From the NCBI RefSeq assembly GCF_021134715.1, contig NC_060021.1, forward strand, positions 1,860,001 to 1,924,000: DNA of 64,000 nt, written 5' to 3'. Of this stretch, positions 53,288 through 64,000 are shown in pieces (within the stretch, counting starts at the first letter, position 1; each line of letters begins with the position of its first letter). Under the pieces are notes generated by a model. That model worked only from the letters and a program-made list of their open reading frames with translations, had not been told where the DNA came from and did not search any database. The stretch is from Daphnia pulex. Its lineage: Eukaryota > Arthropoda > Branchiopoda > Diplostraca > Daphniidae. The translations under genes were made by a program, and so were the position numbers.

Positions 53288-55594
53288 ATGTCAGAGGGGG
53301 ATGATGATGGCGATTTTGATGAGAATGCAGATCCAAACACGAGTCATGTTTCGCAAAGCAATACTAGGTAAAAATTTCTCATCTAACCATCAAATTAATT
53401 GTGTTTGATTTACTTTTTATTTGTATTTGTAGCACCAATTCTAATCCTGTAAATAAATTAGCTATACCTGCTGAATTCTTTACATGTGTAGAAGACGTGC
53501 CTGGCAAAAATACCAGTGTATATCGGTGTCTACATCCAGGCTGCGTCTCAAAAAAGAAAAAGGATTGTTCTGATAAACCACTTGCGGTGTATCATAATTC
53601 GCGACACAATGCAAAGCGAACATTGCATTTCTTGGTGGGTGTTATTTTCTTACATATTTTATTTACATATTTTCCTATCAGACTCGCACAATAACTTTTC
53701 CTAACAACCTTCCAGAATCATGATCCTGGTAACCAGCTTGTACATACAAAACTTTGGGAAGATGCTGTAAAACTACTAGATAATTCGACAACTCTCAACA
53801 ACACAGCCACTTCAGTAAATAGACGTGTCATGATTTCACAAGAAGACCTTGATAGTTGGGTCTTGGTAATTAATTCATTGAATATAGACTGTAATGTATT
53901 TCTTTCATTAATGTAAATATTTCTTTTTAGAATTTCCTCATTGTTGACGTGTTACCTATATATACCGTCGAGATAGTTGTGTCGGATAATTCCCCCTTTT
54001 AGTTATTTCTCTCCGTTCCGTAACACTATATATACCGTCGAGAAGCCTGGTTTCCAGCAACTAGTTCATAATCTAGCCCCGAATCTAGTTTTACACGGAC
54101 GAAGTTTTTTTAAAAAAAGAGACTGGAGACTTTATGCAATGAAAGAAGGTTACAGCTAATTGATTGCCTTAGCGAATGTACAAATGAAGCATCGATCATT
54201 GATGCCTGGACTAGTAGAAGAAAATCGTATCTCGGGGAGACTATTCATTGGTTTGACCGCGAATCCTTAACACGAATAAGTGCCTGTCTCGCCATACGAC
54301 GGATAAAAGGGCGTCATACTTATGATGTTTTGACCACCATGATTGCAGATCTACACAAGGAATTTGAAGTTGTCGACAAACTGCGTGGGGCAACAACGGA
54401 TAGTGGTTCTAATTTTTTAAAGGCGTTATGGGCGAGAGGGGATGCATCTCATGTCCCAAATTATGAAGAAGAAGAAGATGCCTTGGAACAATCTAGAAGA
54501 CATGTTATATTTGGATCTTGGGGAAATTCTGGACGCAAGAATCAGACAAGAAAATGTCTTTAACGCTGTGAATCCTACTCTACCTATGCACCGCAAATGT
54601 GCCTGTCATCTGTTGAGTCTAATAGCCCAGGCTGACATACTAAAGATTCCAGATCCCACATTTCAAGAATTGAGAAGTTCGACTTTACATAAAGTTCAGC
54701 TGTTGCTGAATAAACAAACATCAAGCTCTCTAAATTCTGACATTATAAAGCAACACATTAGACAACTTTTCATTCAAAAGAACAAAACTAGATGGAACTC
54801 TGAATATTACGCTATACGCTGCATTGAACGATAACTGAGAAAGAAGAATCGTGGCATGAAGAGAGTGTTTTATGAGCTACGTATCACTCCTTTCACCCCT
54901 AACGAGGAGCAATTCATGAAGGAATACACAAGAATAATGCGATACATCACTGATGCCTTAGACGTGTTGCAAGGCGAGAACAATATCGGCTTGGGCTATC
55001 TACTTCCTACAATTTCTCTTTAAAAAAACTGGTTTTACTTCAAGACGATGCGTCAATTATTCCCTAATCACCGGACTGCTTGACGCTATCTCTGCTAGGT
55101 AATATTTGTTGAAGAGATTAAAACAGTTGAATAGATTAATAATATATTTTTACAGTAATTCTAGATTTCAACACATGTTCTCAGACAATGAACTGCGTTT
55201 CTTCACCATTACCAATCCTTTTTTCAAATTTTCTTGGTTAGATAATGAAGAAGATATTCCTCGCGCAAAAACTTTGCTCAAAGGGAAATTTGCCCGGTTT
55301 CAAGGACAAAACGTGTCTGAATCGTAAGTTCTATAAAGAGTTATAATCTGACGTAAATTATATTTAATAAAATATGTTTGTTCTTTATAGTTCCGACGAT
55401 TCAAATGACGGGACCTCCTCTTCCATAACAGATCCAAGTCCGGAGAAGAGACAGAGACGCGCGAAGGATTTTTTTGCCTCAATTACCAAACGGAATTCAA
55501 AATCAAACGTAATTGACGAAGTTGATACGTTCCTTAAGATGTGCGTAAATCTAGATGATCTTAAACAGTTTCCAACCATCATGAAGATGTATAA
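53288..55594 (+). pseudogene. hAT transposase, BED-finger type, lacking the hATC end
   Basis: Multi-exon model. Exon 1 53288-53367 (MSEGDDDGDFDENAD), exon 2 53433-53634 with a BED zinc finger (YRCLHPGCVSKKKK, then H-N-S-R-H-N), exon 3 53716-53865, all joining in phase. Then come the RNase H-like core pieces: DAWTSRRKSYLGETIHWFD (from 54205), TDSGSNFLKALW (54400), LPMHRKCACHLLSLI (54583), LFIQKNKTRWNSEYY, ITPFTPNEEQF...ALDVLQGENN (54885-54985), FFKFSWLD (55220), and an exon 55392-55594 reading RRAKDFFASITKR, then DEVDTFLKMCVNLDDLKQFP. It stops at a donor (AAGTAAGT) just where hATC (SSAPVERLFS-type) should follow. Stops at 54552, 54830 and 55020 and frameshifts show inactivation. hAT elements make 8-bp duplications, which I could not locate. 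Confidence 0.8.
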
Positions 55595-55652
55595 GTAAGT
55601 TTCCCGTTGCTATTTTTTGTGTAGCCCTATTGTCTTTATACTTAATTCATTG

Positions 55653-55702
55653 TTGATCGCGCGATCAACTCATCGTCGATGAGTTTGATTTTGATCAAAC
55701 TC
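55653..55702. repeat. Three chained palindromes
   Basis: TTGATCGC/GCGATCAA (55653-55668), AACTCATCG-T-CGATGAGTT (55667-55685, sharing AA) and GAGTTTGA...TCAAACTC (55681-55702, sharing GAGTT) overlap end to end. TTGATCGCACGG follows at 55709. Located just after the last hAT exon, so this could be the hAT internal breakpoint. Confidence 0.7.
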
Positions 55703-55876
55703 AAAAAAATTGATCGCACGGCAAGACTGGGTCATGAAAGAGGATTTGGCGATGGCTAAACCAAACTTGGAGGATGAAATTGAGAGAAACGATTTGAAAA
55801 AAAGTAAGTAATTTTGTTTTGTTTTTTTCACGTTGCTGATTTAAATTGTTTCTTTCATTCGAAATTGCTCCTTCAG

Positions 55877-55960
55877 GATTTGGAACCATCTGTTTCTAAG
55901 CACGATTTAGAGGTTATCTTCGGGGAATTTGGTCCTCTGGAACACATTAAAACGAAATGA
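55877..55960 (+). pseudogene. Exon fragment resembling the start of an RRM
   Basis: After acceptor TTGCTCCTTCAG the frame reads DLEPSVSKHDLEVIFGEFG then PLEHIKTK and TGA. The L-x-x-x-V-S-x-x-D-L-x-x-x-F-x-x-F-G-P-L pattern is the first strand and helix of an RNA-recognition motif, as in ALYREF-type proteins. RNP1 and the rest are absent. Short, so chance similarity is possible. Confidence 0.35.
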
Positions 55961-56111
55961 AAACTTTCCCTCATTTATTTCATGGAGACTGGGTATGCAC
56001 AATTCCACAATCTGTGTTCGAAAAGCTAAGAGACACAGTACGCGAAAATCAACAGTAAACAAATTGTAAAGTTAATATTTCATCAAATTTTAACCAAACT
56101 TTTCTTTTTAG

Positions 56112-57058
56112 AAAAATCCTAGATTATCTAAAGGAAAAAAACCAAATTGGATTACGAAATCCACATCGTGCAGGAAATTGGGCATAACGTCTCAATTTTA
56201 GCAAATGTTTCAGATTGTTACAACACTTTAAACAACGGAGAAACAGAACTCTATGTGACTTCGAGCAAACAACGCCAATATTTTTTTTACAACTCTTACA
56301 AGTCATCCATGTTTGTATACTTATCCACTCCTGGGGACTTAACTGGAAAACTTTCCAATAATGTAAGTACTGCAAAACACTGTCAATTAAATTTTTATTT
56401 AATTAACATTTATTACAACTACAACTCACACATGTCCCTTTATGTTATGTAGGTTCGCAATCTGTGCCATCTACGAAGAGTTGGTATCGACCCAAGCCGT
56501 GTAATATGCATGTCCTCTGACGTCGAAATCGTTACAAAAATGGAAGATGGAGTAAATACGGATCGTAACAGGAAAGGATAGCGGATATTTACAAATACGG
56601 GTGTACCTACTGAATTTCACCATGTTCTCTGGTGACGAAATGTTGAAGAAAGGGGAACTGTATGTTTAAAAACCTTTCCATCGCATTCGCAGCCAACCAT
56701 TGATGCGTGGAAGGAACGTAACAACTCTTCTATATCGTTGAAGAGACGGACGGCGAAACACGGCCAAAAATAATCCGTCCCCCTGGTCATGCTGCTCCAG
56801 CTCCAGCTCCTGCATCAATTGGCACTGCACTGCCCCAGATTTGGCGTGCATCTTTTCCAGCATTGATTAGACCTCCGCCGGAATTTGGGGGAGCCAGACC
56901 GAAAAATATCCGCCCCCCTGGTCCTACTGCTCCAGCTCCAGCTCCTGCATTAATTGGCGCTGCACTGCCCCAGATTTTGCGTGCATCTTCGCCAGCATTG
57001 ATTAGACCTCCACCGGAATTTGAGGGAGCCAAATGCTATCTTACCGGCATGTGTGAAG
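56112..57058 (+). pseudogene. Unrecognised gene family member (paralogue of 28.5-30.2 kb)
   Basis: Exon 56112-56362 (acceptor TTTTTAG, donor GTAAGT) reads LDYEIHIVQEIGHNVSIL, YFFYNSYKSSMFVYL, STPGDLTGKLSNN; its first codons (KILDYLKEK) sit one frame off, a frameshift. Exon from 56453 (acceptor ATGTAG) reads VRNLCHLRRVGIDPSRVICM and VTKMEDGVNTDR, then TAG. From 56700 the frame reads RGRNVTTLLYIVEE, then two 45-residue proline-rich units, EGAKCYLTGMCEG, and a donor GTAATT at 57059. A further CMFCDV exon follows at 57112. Exon order matches the interrupted locus at 28.5-30.2 kb. Not identified; possibly carried by a transposon. Confidence 0.5.
56764..57033 (+). repeat. Two in-frame 135-bp (45-residue) tandem units
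   Basis: Unit starts are 56764 and 56899. Both read P-K-x-I-R-P-P-G then AAPAPAPA-type (TAPAPAPA in the second), ALPQI, RASFPALIRPPPEFGGA. Substitutions are mostly silent or conservative, so the repeat is or was coding. It belongs to the gene model 56112-57058; minus-strand frames over it are shadows. Confidence 0.7.
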
Positions 57059-57899
57059 GTAATTTATATGAAATTTTAACAAATAAAAAAATAATTCTCA
57101 TTTTCCTATAGAAGCAACATCTTGCATGTTCTGTGACGTGAACCAACGTAAAAGTCAAATCCGGTCGACGAAGTAAGAAGAAAAAAGAAGAAGAAAGTAT
57201 TACTGTTGTAGTCTCAAGCGTGAGGTAAGAACTGCCTTATATTGTCTCTGTGTTCGTAGGTCTTACCACCAGAGGTATCCCTCTAGTGGTCGACACGAAG
57301 TAAATATAATCCAATCATAATTTTATTTGACGAAAACTAAATATGCTAACTAGTCAGGGTCACAGAAGATTAGTAGTTAACTGTGGAAATATCAATCTGT
57401 AAAAAATCTTTGTTCACATCATGGGGTCTATCTAAACCACTCAAAAGGCTTGCACCCTGACCAAAAAGCATATGTGTGTAACTGTCCATATATACGTGGT
57501 ACGTGTCTTTGAATGTGAGGGAAAAGAAGTACGAAGTACCGTCGTTCAATCTAAAACATGCCAATTATCAAGTCTCTGAGGAGCTTGATCCTACCTGCGG
57601 GGAAAAGAAGTATGAAATAACAATCTTTTTTGTTTACCAACAGTTGTTCGGTAAGCTACCAAATTGTTATCTCCTAGAATTTGGGATCCTGCTGCTCTAC
57701 AGTATATAACAGATGCAACGCGGGACGGAAGAATTCCGTCAAAAGTTCGTTAGCGTGTATACGACGAATATCACGTAGTTCTGAAGCCTAAATCAGTGCA
57801 AAATATCAAGCGGAAAGTCATTGGTAAGTTCACAATATGTATTTATGCTGATCAGCAAGTTCACTTACCTTTGTGAATTCAATACTTCCACGAGACGAA

Positions 57900-58152
57900 T
57901 GGAAGAACGCCGTGGATATACTAAACGTTGTCTGTGAACCGTGATACACCTGGCAGTGTCGTTAAAGTTGTTCATGACGAAAACAACGAAGTAGCTCAAA
58001 TTGTCATCCTGAACGAAGATACAGCGCGAGTTATTCCAAAATTCGGTGATTTGGTAGAGATCGATGGGACTTACAAGGTGACCAAAACAGGCATGCCAGT
58101 AAACACCATTTTAGTCGAAGACGATTTTGTCATTGGCAAACCTATATGCTAA
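57900..58152 (+). pseudogene. MULE/SWIM-type transposase scrap
   Basis: Frame ends at TAA 58150-58152. It reads VNRDTPGSVVKVVHDE, ARVIPKFGDLVEIDGTYKVT and NTILVEDDFVIGKPIC. The L-V-x-I-D-G-T-Y-K segment with its Asp is the first catalytic motif of MULE transposases related to ZSWIM/FAR1-like proteins. Everything beyond the first acid is missing. A different subfamily from the DTTF-type relic at 31.5 kb. Confidence 0.65.
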
Positions 58153-61100
58153 TACATGTGTTTGCGAGAAGAAACGAAAATAAGCATCAAGACAAGAGAC
58201 ATTAAAAATTAGAATATAGACATTAAAATAGAAAGAAACGATTAAAAATTTAACCGCAATTTAAAATCTAGCACAATGACATCATCCACACGAAAGTAGT
58301 CCTTACAGAAGACTGTAAAGAGATGAATAAAAAGTTCAGGAGATTTTCACTTCTGTATTTCTGAGATTGTGTCTCTTTCATGTGTTAGCAGCTGTAGATA
58401 AACGTTTCTCTCAAGCGAAGTTACGCAGGAATCTTTGGGAAGTAATTTTCAAGAAATTTGAATAAGCCATCTACGCCACTTCAGAAAACATAATAAAAAG
58501 ACTGTGAAACATTTCTAAACCATCACAAAACTCAAGAATATTGGAAAGCGTGAAAATAAGCTGTGGAAATGTGGAGAAAAATCTGCTAGTCGCGACCTTC
58601 GGCAACACAATGGGGAAGGGAATAGGAAGGGGAACTCTTTTTTGGCAAAAGATTCAGCCATTCAGGATGATTAATAGCTGTGATACTAGAAAAGGCATGA
58701 TCTGGACACGCACAATTGTTATTTCCATCAATCAACCATAAATTGAGGATTTCCTTCTTTTTTTGTCAACTTTACTTTTTAAGACAGACGTTTGTTGACA
58801 GAATGAAGTTGCAAGATTAACGTCAAATACACAGCCAATTTATGAATTTAAACTGATTATAAAGTAATTTCATTAGCGCTGCTCAATAAATTTCTATAAA
58901 TATGGCGCGAAAAATGTTTCTTCTGCTCTGAAATCTTTTTATTTGAATGTTAGCCAACTTTGGCCCGGTTTTAAATAATTTCTGTACTGCAGTCGGATTT
59001 GGCAGTCCGAGTTGATTTTAGCAATACGGAACATGCACATTTGAATCAAATAGAAAAAATTCTGATTCACAGAGTAATTTGAGAAATGTGACTAAATGTG
59101 TATTGCAAAATAATTTCTTTTCTTTTTAATATACCCAAGTTAATATTTCTGTCAATCAACTGAGTGAAGATGACCTGCATCAGATTTATCACAAGTTGAG
59201 AATAAAGAGCATGTGAATGTTTGAATCCTATGGAAAGCTTTTGTGATTCACAGAGGTATATAACTAATGGGATTGCATTTGCATTGCAAAGCTTAATCAT
59301 TTCTTTTTAAACCAGAATAACCAATTACTATTTTCCACAAATCAAACAGCAATTCAGGATAGAGTTGCCGTTCAATTGCCATTTCGTGATCAATGCTGTA
59401 TTCAATCTCGATAATGTCGAAATATATGATCAATCGATCCATATAGCTCTATCACTTATGAAGTTCAACTAATCAAACAACTGATATTCAATGGGAAAAG
59501 CATAATTGCTAATCTAAGTAGAAGCCTGAAATCGTTTTTCAGGTCTTTGGATGTAAAGTTGTCGAAGGTGGCGAAGAATTTTTACCATCATTTCTTGCAA
59601 CATATTTTGGGCTGAACCGTCCGTATGAGTTTTTATGACCTGATAAGAATCGAACGGCTCCAAATTCCATGTATTTGCTTCATCAATGTCCCTTTTGAAA
59701 TTATCGATAAGAAATACTGACAAAACTTCAAAAACGAAATATTGAATAATATTTGTTAATACTAAGAAATTTCTTACAAACTTAATAAAAATTCTCGTTT
59801 CCTGAATTGGGTATACAAAGATCACAGAACCAAATCAACACCAAGTACTTATCTGTAATTTATTGACAAAAGGATGGGACCCCATCTTTCTTTTCATGTA
59901 TAGACGGTAAAGACCAAAAATGAAAAATAAAGCATATAATCAGTAACGAACCTATAAATTCATACCTGTGTCTCCCCAGCTACTTGCGACAACAAACTCC
60001 AAGAAAACTCACCCGTCTTCGTCGCATGGACGAATTTCAGAACTTTGACCAAAAAATAGCCTTGGAAAAATTTCAAAAATAAAATTTCCAATGAAAAAAC
60101 CTTTTTGCACAATGCGTAAAGTCTGGATTTTTCAATCCGGCCATCGCAGAAATCGGACATCTTGTGTTCTAACTATTTTCTCCCATGTTAATTCCCATTT
60201 AAAATCTTTGTCCCTCTATTTTTTATAATTTTTTAAACTCTCAAATTTAGTATGTTTCATTGATCGAATTCATCGATTAATTGGCAACATTTTCATGTAT
60301 GGTAAATGTTTCTGTTAGTATCTATTCATTGTTTTATTTTAACTTTAATTGGGTTGTTTTGATTCTAGAATTTCAAATCTGACATGTCTTGTGCTTGGCT
60401 GTGGTAACAGATATTTAAAATATGTTTGTAAATGATGTGATTTAATGTTGTTGAGATATAATTTTGTTGCGCATCTGTTATTTGGGGTTTCAAAATGTAG
60501 ATTACAAAAATGGCTGAAAAGAATAAATTTTAGTTATTTTCCAAATGGGTAATCGTTAATGTTAATTATTAATTTTGAGTGTTTTCATTTAGATTATGCT
60601 TTATGACTTTAGGTGTTCAAATGTTGGACTATTGTTGTATAGTGTCGAAATAAACCAATAACCACAGGAAAACTCTTTACTCCTAAATTGGAGTCAAATC
60701 CTTGTGCTACATTGAAAATAGAAAAATCCCTGAACAAAAAAAGTGCAGCTCCCTCATCCATTGACCGACCTGTTTGACCTGAACAGTTCGAACAGTAACA
60801 CACTCAGTGAAGTAACAGTGTTACTTCACTGATAAAACTGAATCCTTAGATGGAATCATTTTTTGATAAATTCAAGTGTTCACAAGATAGACAAAATTAA
60901 AGTCCTAACAACAAGCCATTATAAAAGTAAATTATGGAGTAACATTACAGACGGAATAAGCACAGGAATCTCAGTTAATTCAGTTCTACACACTGACATA
61001 TATTATACACATTGCAAAATATGATTAAATGTGTCAAGTCATACCACAACTGAAATAATTTTCATGAATAATTTACCCTCTTCTCTCATCGTAGTAAATT

Positions 61101-64000
61101 ACCTTTTTCTTACTTCTTAGAGAGCGATTTTTTCTTGTTGCAATTATGGCCATTCCAATGAAATTTTTAACAAGGTTACGTGTTGGTCTCCAGTCCACAT
61201 CTTTAGTTAAAAACATATAAATAGTAGTTTACCTTTAAGGGGAAATAATAAAAAATATGGTTGTTACTTATCATATCAATGGGTAATTAAAATAACGCAA
61301 GTTACCTGAAACCAAATGTTAACTGCATACTCTGCTATATTTCGTCAAATGTTTTTCACAAAAATATATTCTTTTCAGCCATTCTTCTATCCTACTTATT
61401 GAAAACATATAATGAATGGGCAACAAAATTCACTTTTGGAGTGGGGGATCCCAGAAGTAAACAAAGTAATAAAAATTGCAATGGAATAATTAATAAAGAT
61501 ACTTTAAGTAACATTTAACATACATGGAAATGTTACCAATCAATCGAAGAAAACGATCAGATGAACAAAATCTTAAATTTAAAATACCCCCAAAAATAAA
61601 TTAATAAAAACCTAGTTTAAGTACATTCACTTTTTGTCCTACTTTTGGCTATTCAAATTCTCTGCTCGGCAACACTGTCCAAAACTACTTTCACTGTGTT
61701 TTATCAGTTTGGAAAGGTTAATGGCAATATCATTTCTCTTTGTTCATTTTCAGTGTTCTTGAACTTATTTCCCTAGTTGATGAACGACAGTGGGATTCAT
61801 GGCCCATTTGTTCAACTTCTGTTTTTTGATTTGAAACCTTCTAAGGCCAGAAGAAGAAGTGCTAGGCACGCTCGTTCAAATTTTTAGAATAATATCCGAA
61901 GTTGAAAATGTCTCTTTAATGGACCTAACAACAAAAAAAAAAGAAAAATTATAATAAAGGTCCAGTAGCTTCACTAAAAACATTCAAGCATCATGTAAAC
62001 CTGCTATACCAATAACGACTCATTTTATATCTTTGTTGAAATGGCATGGTTGTCAAAGTTTTTGGTTTCTCCAGTTGCCTACTTGAATATTTTTTAACCA
62101 TTCAACACGCACTACACACACAATACAAGAATTATTAACCAATCTTTGGCGTTGGTGGATTAAAATAATTTTTAATGTCATTAATTAGACCGTGTATTGG
62201 ATTTGGTACTTTTAAAATAAAATCCACCCAAATGGTAACCCATCAAATTAATTTAAAATCAAATCAATAAATCATAATAATAATCGGGAAATCCAAATGA
62301 AACAGTAAATATTTTTAAAAATTCAAATGAAATAAAAAAAAATAATTTTTTTTCCCTTGTTGGACTCGGAAACCATACCCAAGATATGAACATTACATTT
62401 TTCAAACACAAAATGTCAATTGCTGTGCTAAACGCACGCTCAATATTTGCGATATCCAGCAGTTTATTATTTTTCGTGGAATCTTCTATTATATAAGATT
62501 AAATTAGAAAAAGAATCTGTATGGTTGTGATAAAATTTCTCATCATAGTGATAAGTTCTTCCAACAATTAGTTCTCCACTTAAGGCAACTTCGTTTAACT
62601 GCTTCCTTAGGAAGTTGATCGATGGCTTTTATTTATTCCTCAATAGGGACAACCTCTTCGTTGTCTGGGGGAATGTAATTTCCATCACAACCAGTTGATT
62701 GTTTTTCTTGTTTTAATTCATTAAGATTGTCTTCTTCCTCCTCTTACAATAATCCTTCTTGAATGGAACAGTAGCTGGTCACAAAGGAAAGTTTCATTGT
62801 TTTCGTGTTCGAATAAGTTGTTTCCGAGGTTATTTCATTATGTTCACAATTTTAATTTAGATGAGCTGGTGTTGAAAATATCGTGGAAAAGCATTTATTC
62901 TGGACGACTACAAGTGCACATCAAAGGACTATATTGGTCATCCCTGATCAGGGTTACAATCCTGTCAAAGAAAAGGAGGCCAAAAAAAGGCAGTTAGCCC
63001 TTATTTACGAAAATTAAGGCTCGTAGTTAAAGGGACCTGATGGAGAACACCAACTGCTTGGCCAAAATTATAGGACGACGGAGAGCTGCTGCGCTGTGTG
63101 TGATGGCTCATATGGTCGTCTGCTGCTGAGTGTCATTTTTCGAGTTCATTTCTCAACAAAGTTTGGTTAGTCACATCACACATGTAACCGTCTCTTCTCA
63201 CATATTGTCTTATTTCATAGGCCTGCTAGTTGAAATTGTCATGCAAAATTTGCATAGTTGGCTTGTTGACAAAATACAAAATGCGCATAAAATAATTTAT
63301 CCATTGCCCATCCCTGATCAAGATTACGATCTTGAAAAAGGAAAGGAGGCCAAAAAAGGCAGTTAGCCTTAATTGAGAAAAAAGGCTGGTGAAAAAGCAG
63401 GCAAGACATTTCCTACCAAAGAATTTATGAATTTGTAGGTTTCATGATTGATCTTTAATTTTAGGCGAGAATACGCAAGAAAATTATTTTAAAGCAAAAT
63501 ATCGAGAAAATTACGACTCTGTTTCGATCTTGTATTGCAAAGACAGAATACATTGGGGAATTAAACTTAGAAAAGGAATGAGAGATTAGACGCAAGAGAG
63601 TGAAAGAGCCAACGTTCAGTTTGTGAGAGAGCGGGACGTGTTCTGTCTTTCTAGAACAAAGTAAGGGGGGCTCTAGCAATTAGGGGATGAGAATGGGTAG
63701 CAAAAAATTGGAGGGGGGGGGTGCAACGTTGCAACATGAATTTGGGAGGGAAATAATGTTTCCGACATACTCCCGGCCCGGAAGCTTTAAACTCTTCTGC
63801 CATGTTCCGAATCCGCTCCTTTGCTGCAATGGAACAGCTTTACTGCTGGAACAGGAACATTTGAATCAGGCTGGGTTGAAGGGCTTGAAATCTCGATGGT
63901 TTCAGAAAATTCCAAGGGGTAGAGTTTTGAGATCGGGCGGGTGGTTTTCCCTCCAGCTGTGCGGATCTCGGCAGCTCTGAATTCCCCATCTGGGCTGATG
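58153..64000. other. AT-rich terminal region without a supported gene
   Basis: Contains blocks at 59030-59130 and 59205-59310 similar to each other and to 51820-51940, a minus frame at 59825-59514 (NTWNLEPFDSYQVIKTHTDG, unrecognised), and a duplicated 60-70-bp block at 62935-63000 and 63305-63370 (CATCCCTGATCA...GGAGGCCAAAAAA, ending GGCAGTTAGCC). A GTGTTACTTCACTG/CAGTGAAGTAACAC inverted word lies at about 60804-60831. No other structure seen. Confidence 0.45.

Overview
Eukaryotic nuclear DNA, almost certainly arthropod and most likely a cladoceran crustacean such as Daphnia. The grounds are short GT-AG introns (about 60-190 bp), TATA plus TCAGT initiator promoters, secreted Tyr-Tyr-Thr repeat proteins of a kind I associate with Daphnia, and a dense load of decayed arthropod-type transposons. 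I see no rRNA, tRNA, CRISPR or operon. The window is gene-poor: three gene models look open (two secreted YYT-repeat proteins and one unrecognised, possibly secreted protein). Most of the rest is broken gene copies and transposon relics.

Layout. 1-9.3 kb: a YYT-repeat gene on the minus strand running off the left edge, two tandem dead copies of it at 4.3-5.05 kb, a 5'-truncated CNNM (ancient conserved domain / cyclin M) metal-transporter copy at 5.15-7.1 kb that lacks one internal coding segment, an unrecognised gene at 7.8-8.56 kb, and a second YYT-repeat gene at 8.6-9.2 kb. 9.3-11.6 kb: intergenic, with a GC-rich island full of TGACGTC motifs. 11.6-14.8 kb: a broken SLC26 anion transporter with an in-frame stop and a foldback MITE in place of its middle exons. 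14.9-30 kb: repeat and transposon graveyard (an inverted repeat pair 12.5 kb apart, tandem exon relics, CACTA-like, Harbinger, Penelope-like and L2/CR1-like remnants). 31.5-37.5 kb: Mutator-like transposase, a transposon-type Ulp1 protease with an RS-rich leader, and a Ty3/gypsy integrase with a possible LTR.

37.5-48.3 kb holds two copies of a segmental duplication carrying a minus-strand gene of unknown family and one exon of CDC50/TMEM30. Between them lie a stretch of decayed bacterial-type genes (39.7-41.2 kb, including an NhaD-like sodium:proton antiporter), hairpins, a recent 503-bp tandem duplication, and a proline-rich repeat gene with one in-frame stop. 50.4-58.2 kb: a third copy of the unknown family, a second gypsy integrase scrap, a hAT transposase, a paralogue of the gene that the LINE interrupts at 29 kb, and a second Mutator-type scrap. 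58.2-64 kb: AT-rich, with only short repeats recognised.

The genes do not form a pathway. The most unusual feature is the bacterial antiporter remnant inside arthropod repeat DNA. It probably records transfer from an endosymbiont, although an assembly or contamination artefact must be excluded. All reading was by eye; homology calls rest on remembered family motifs.
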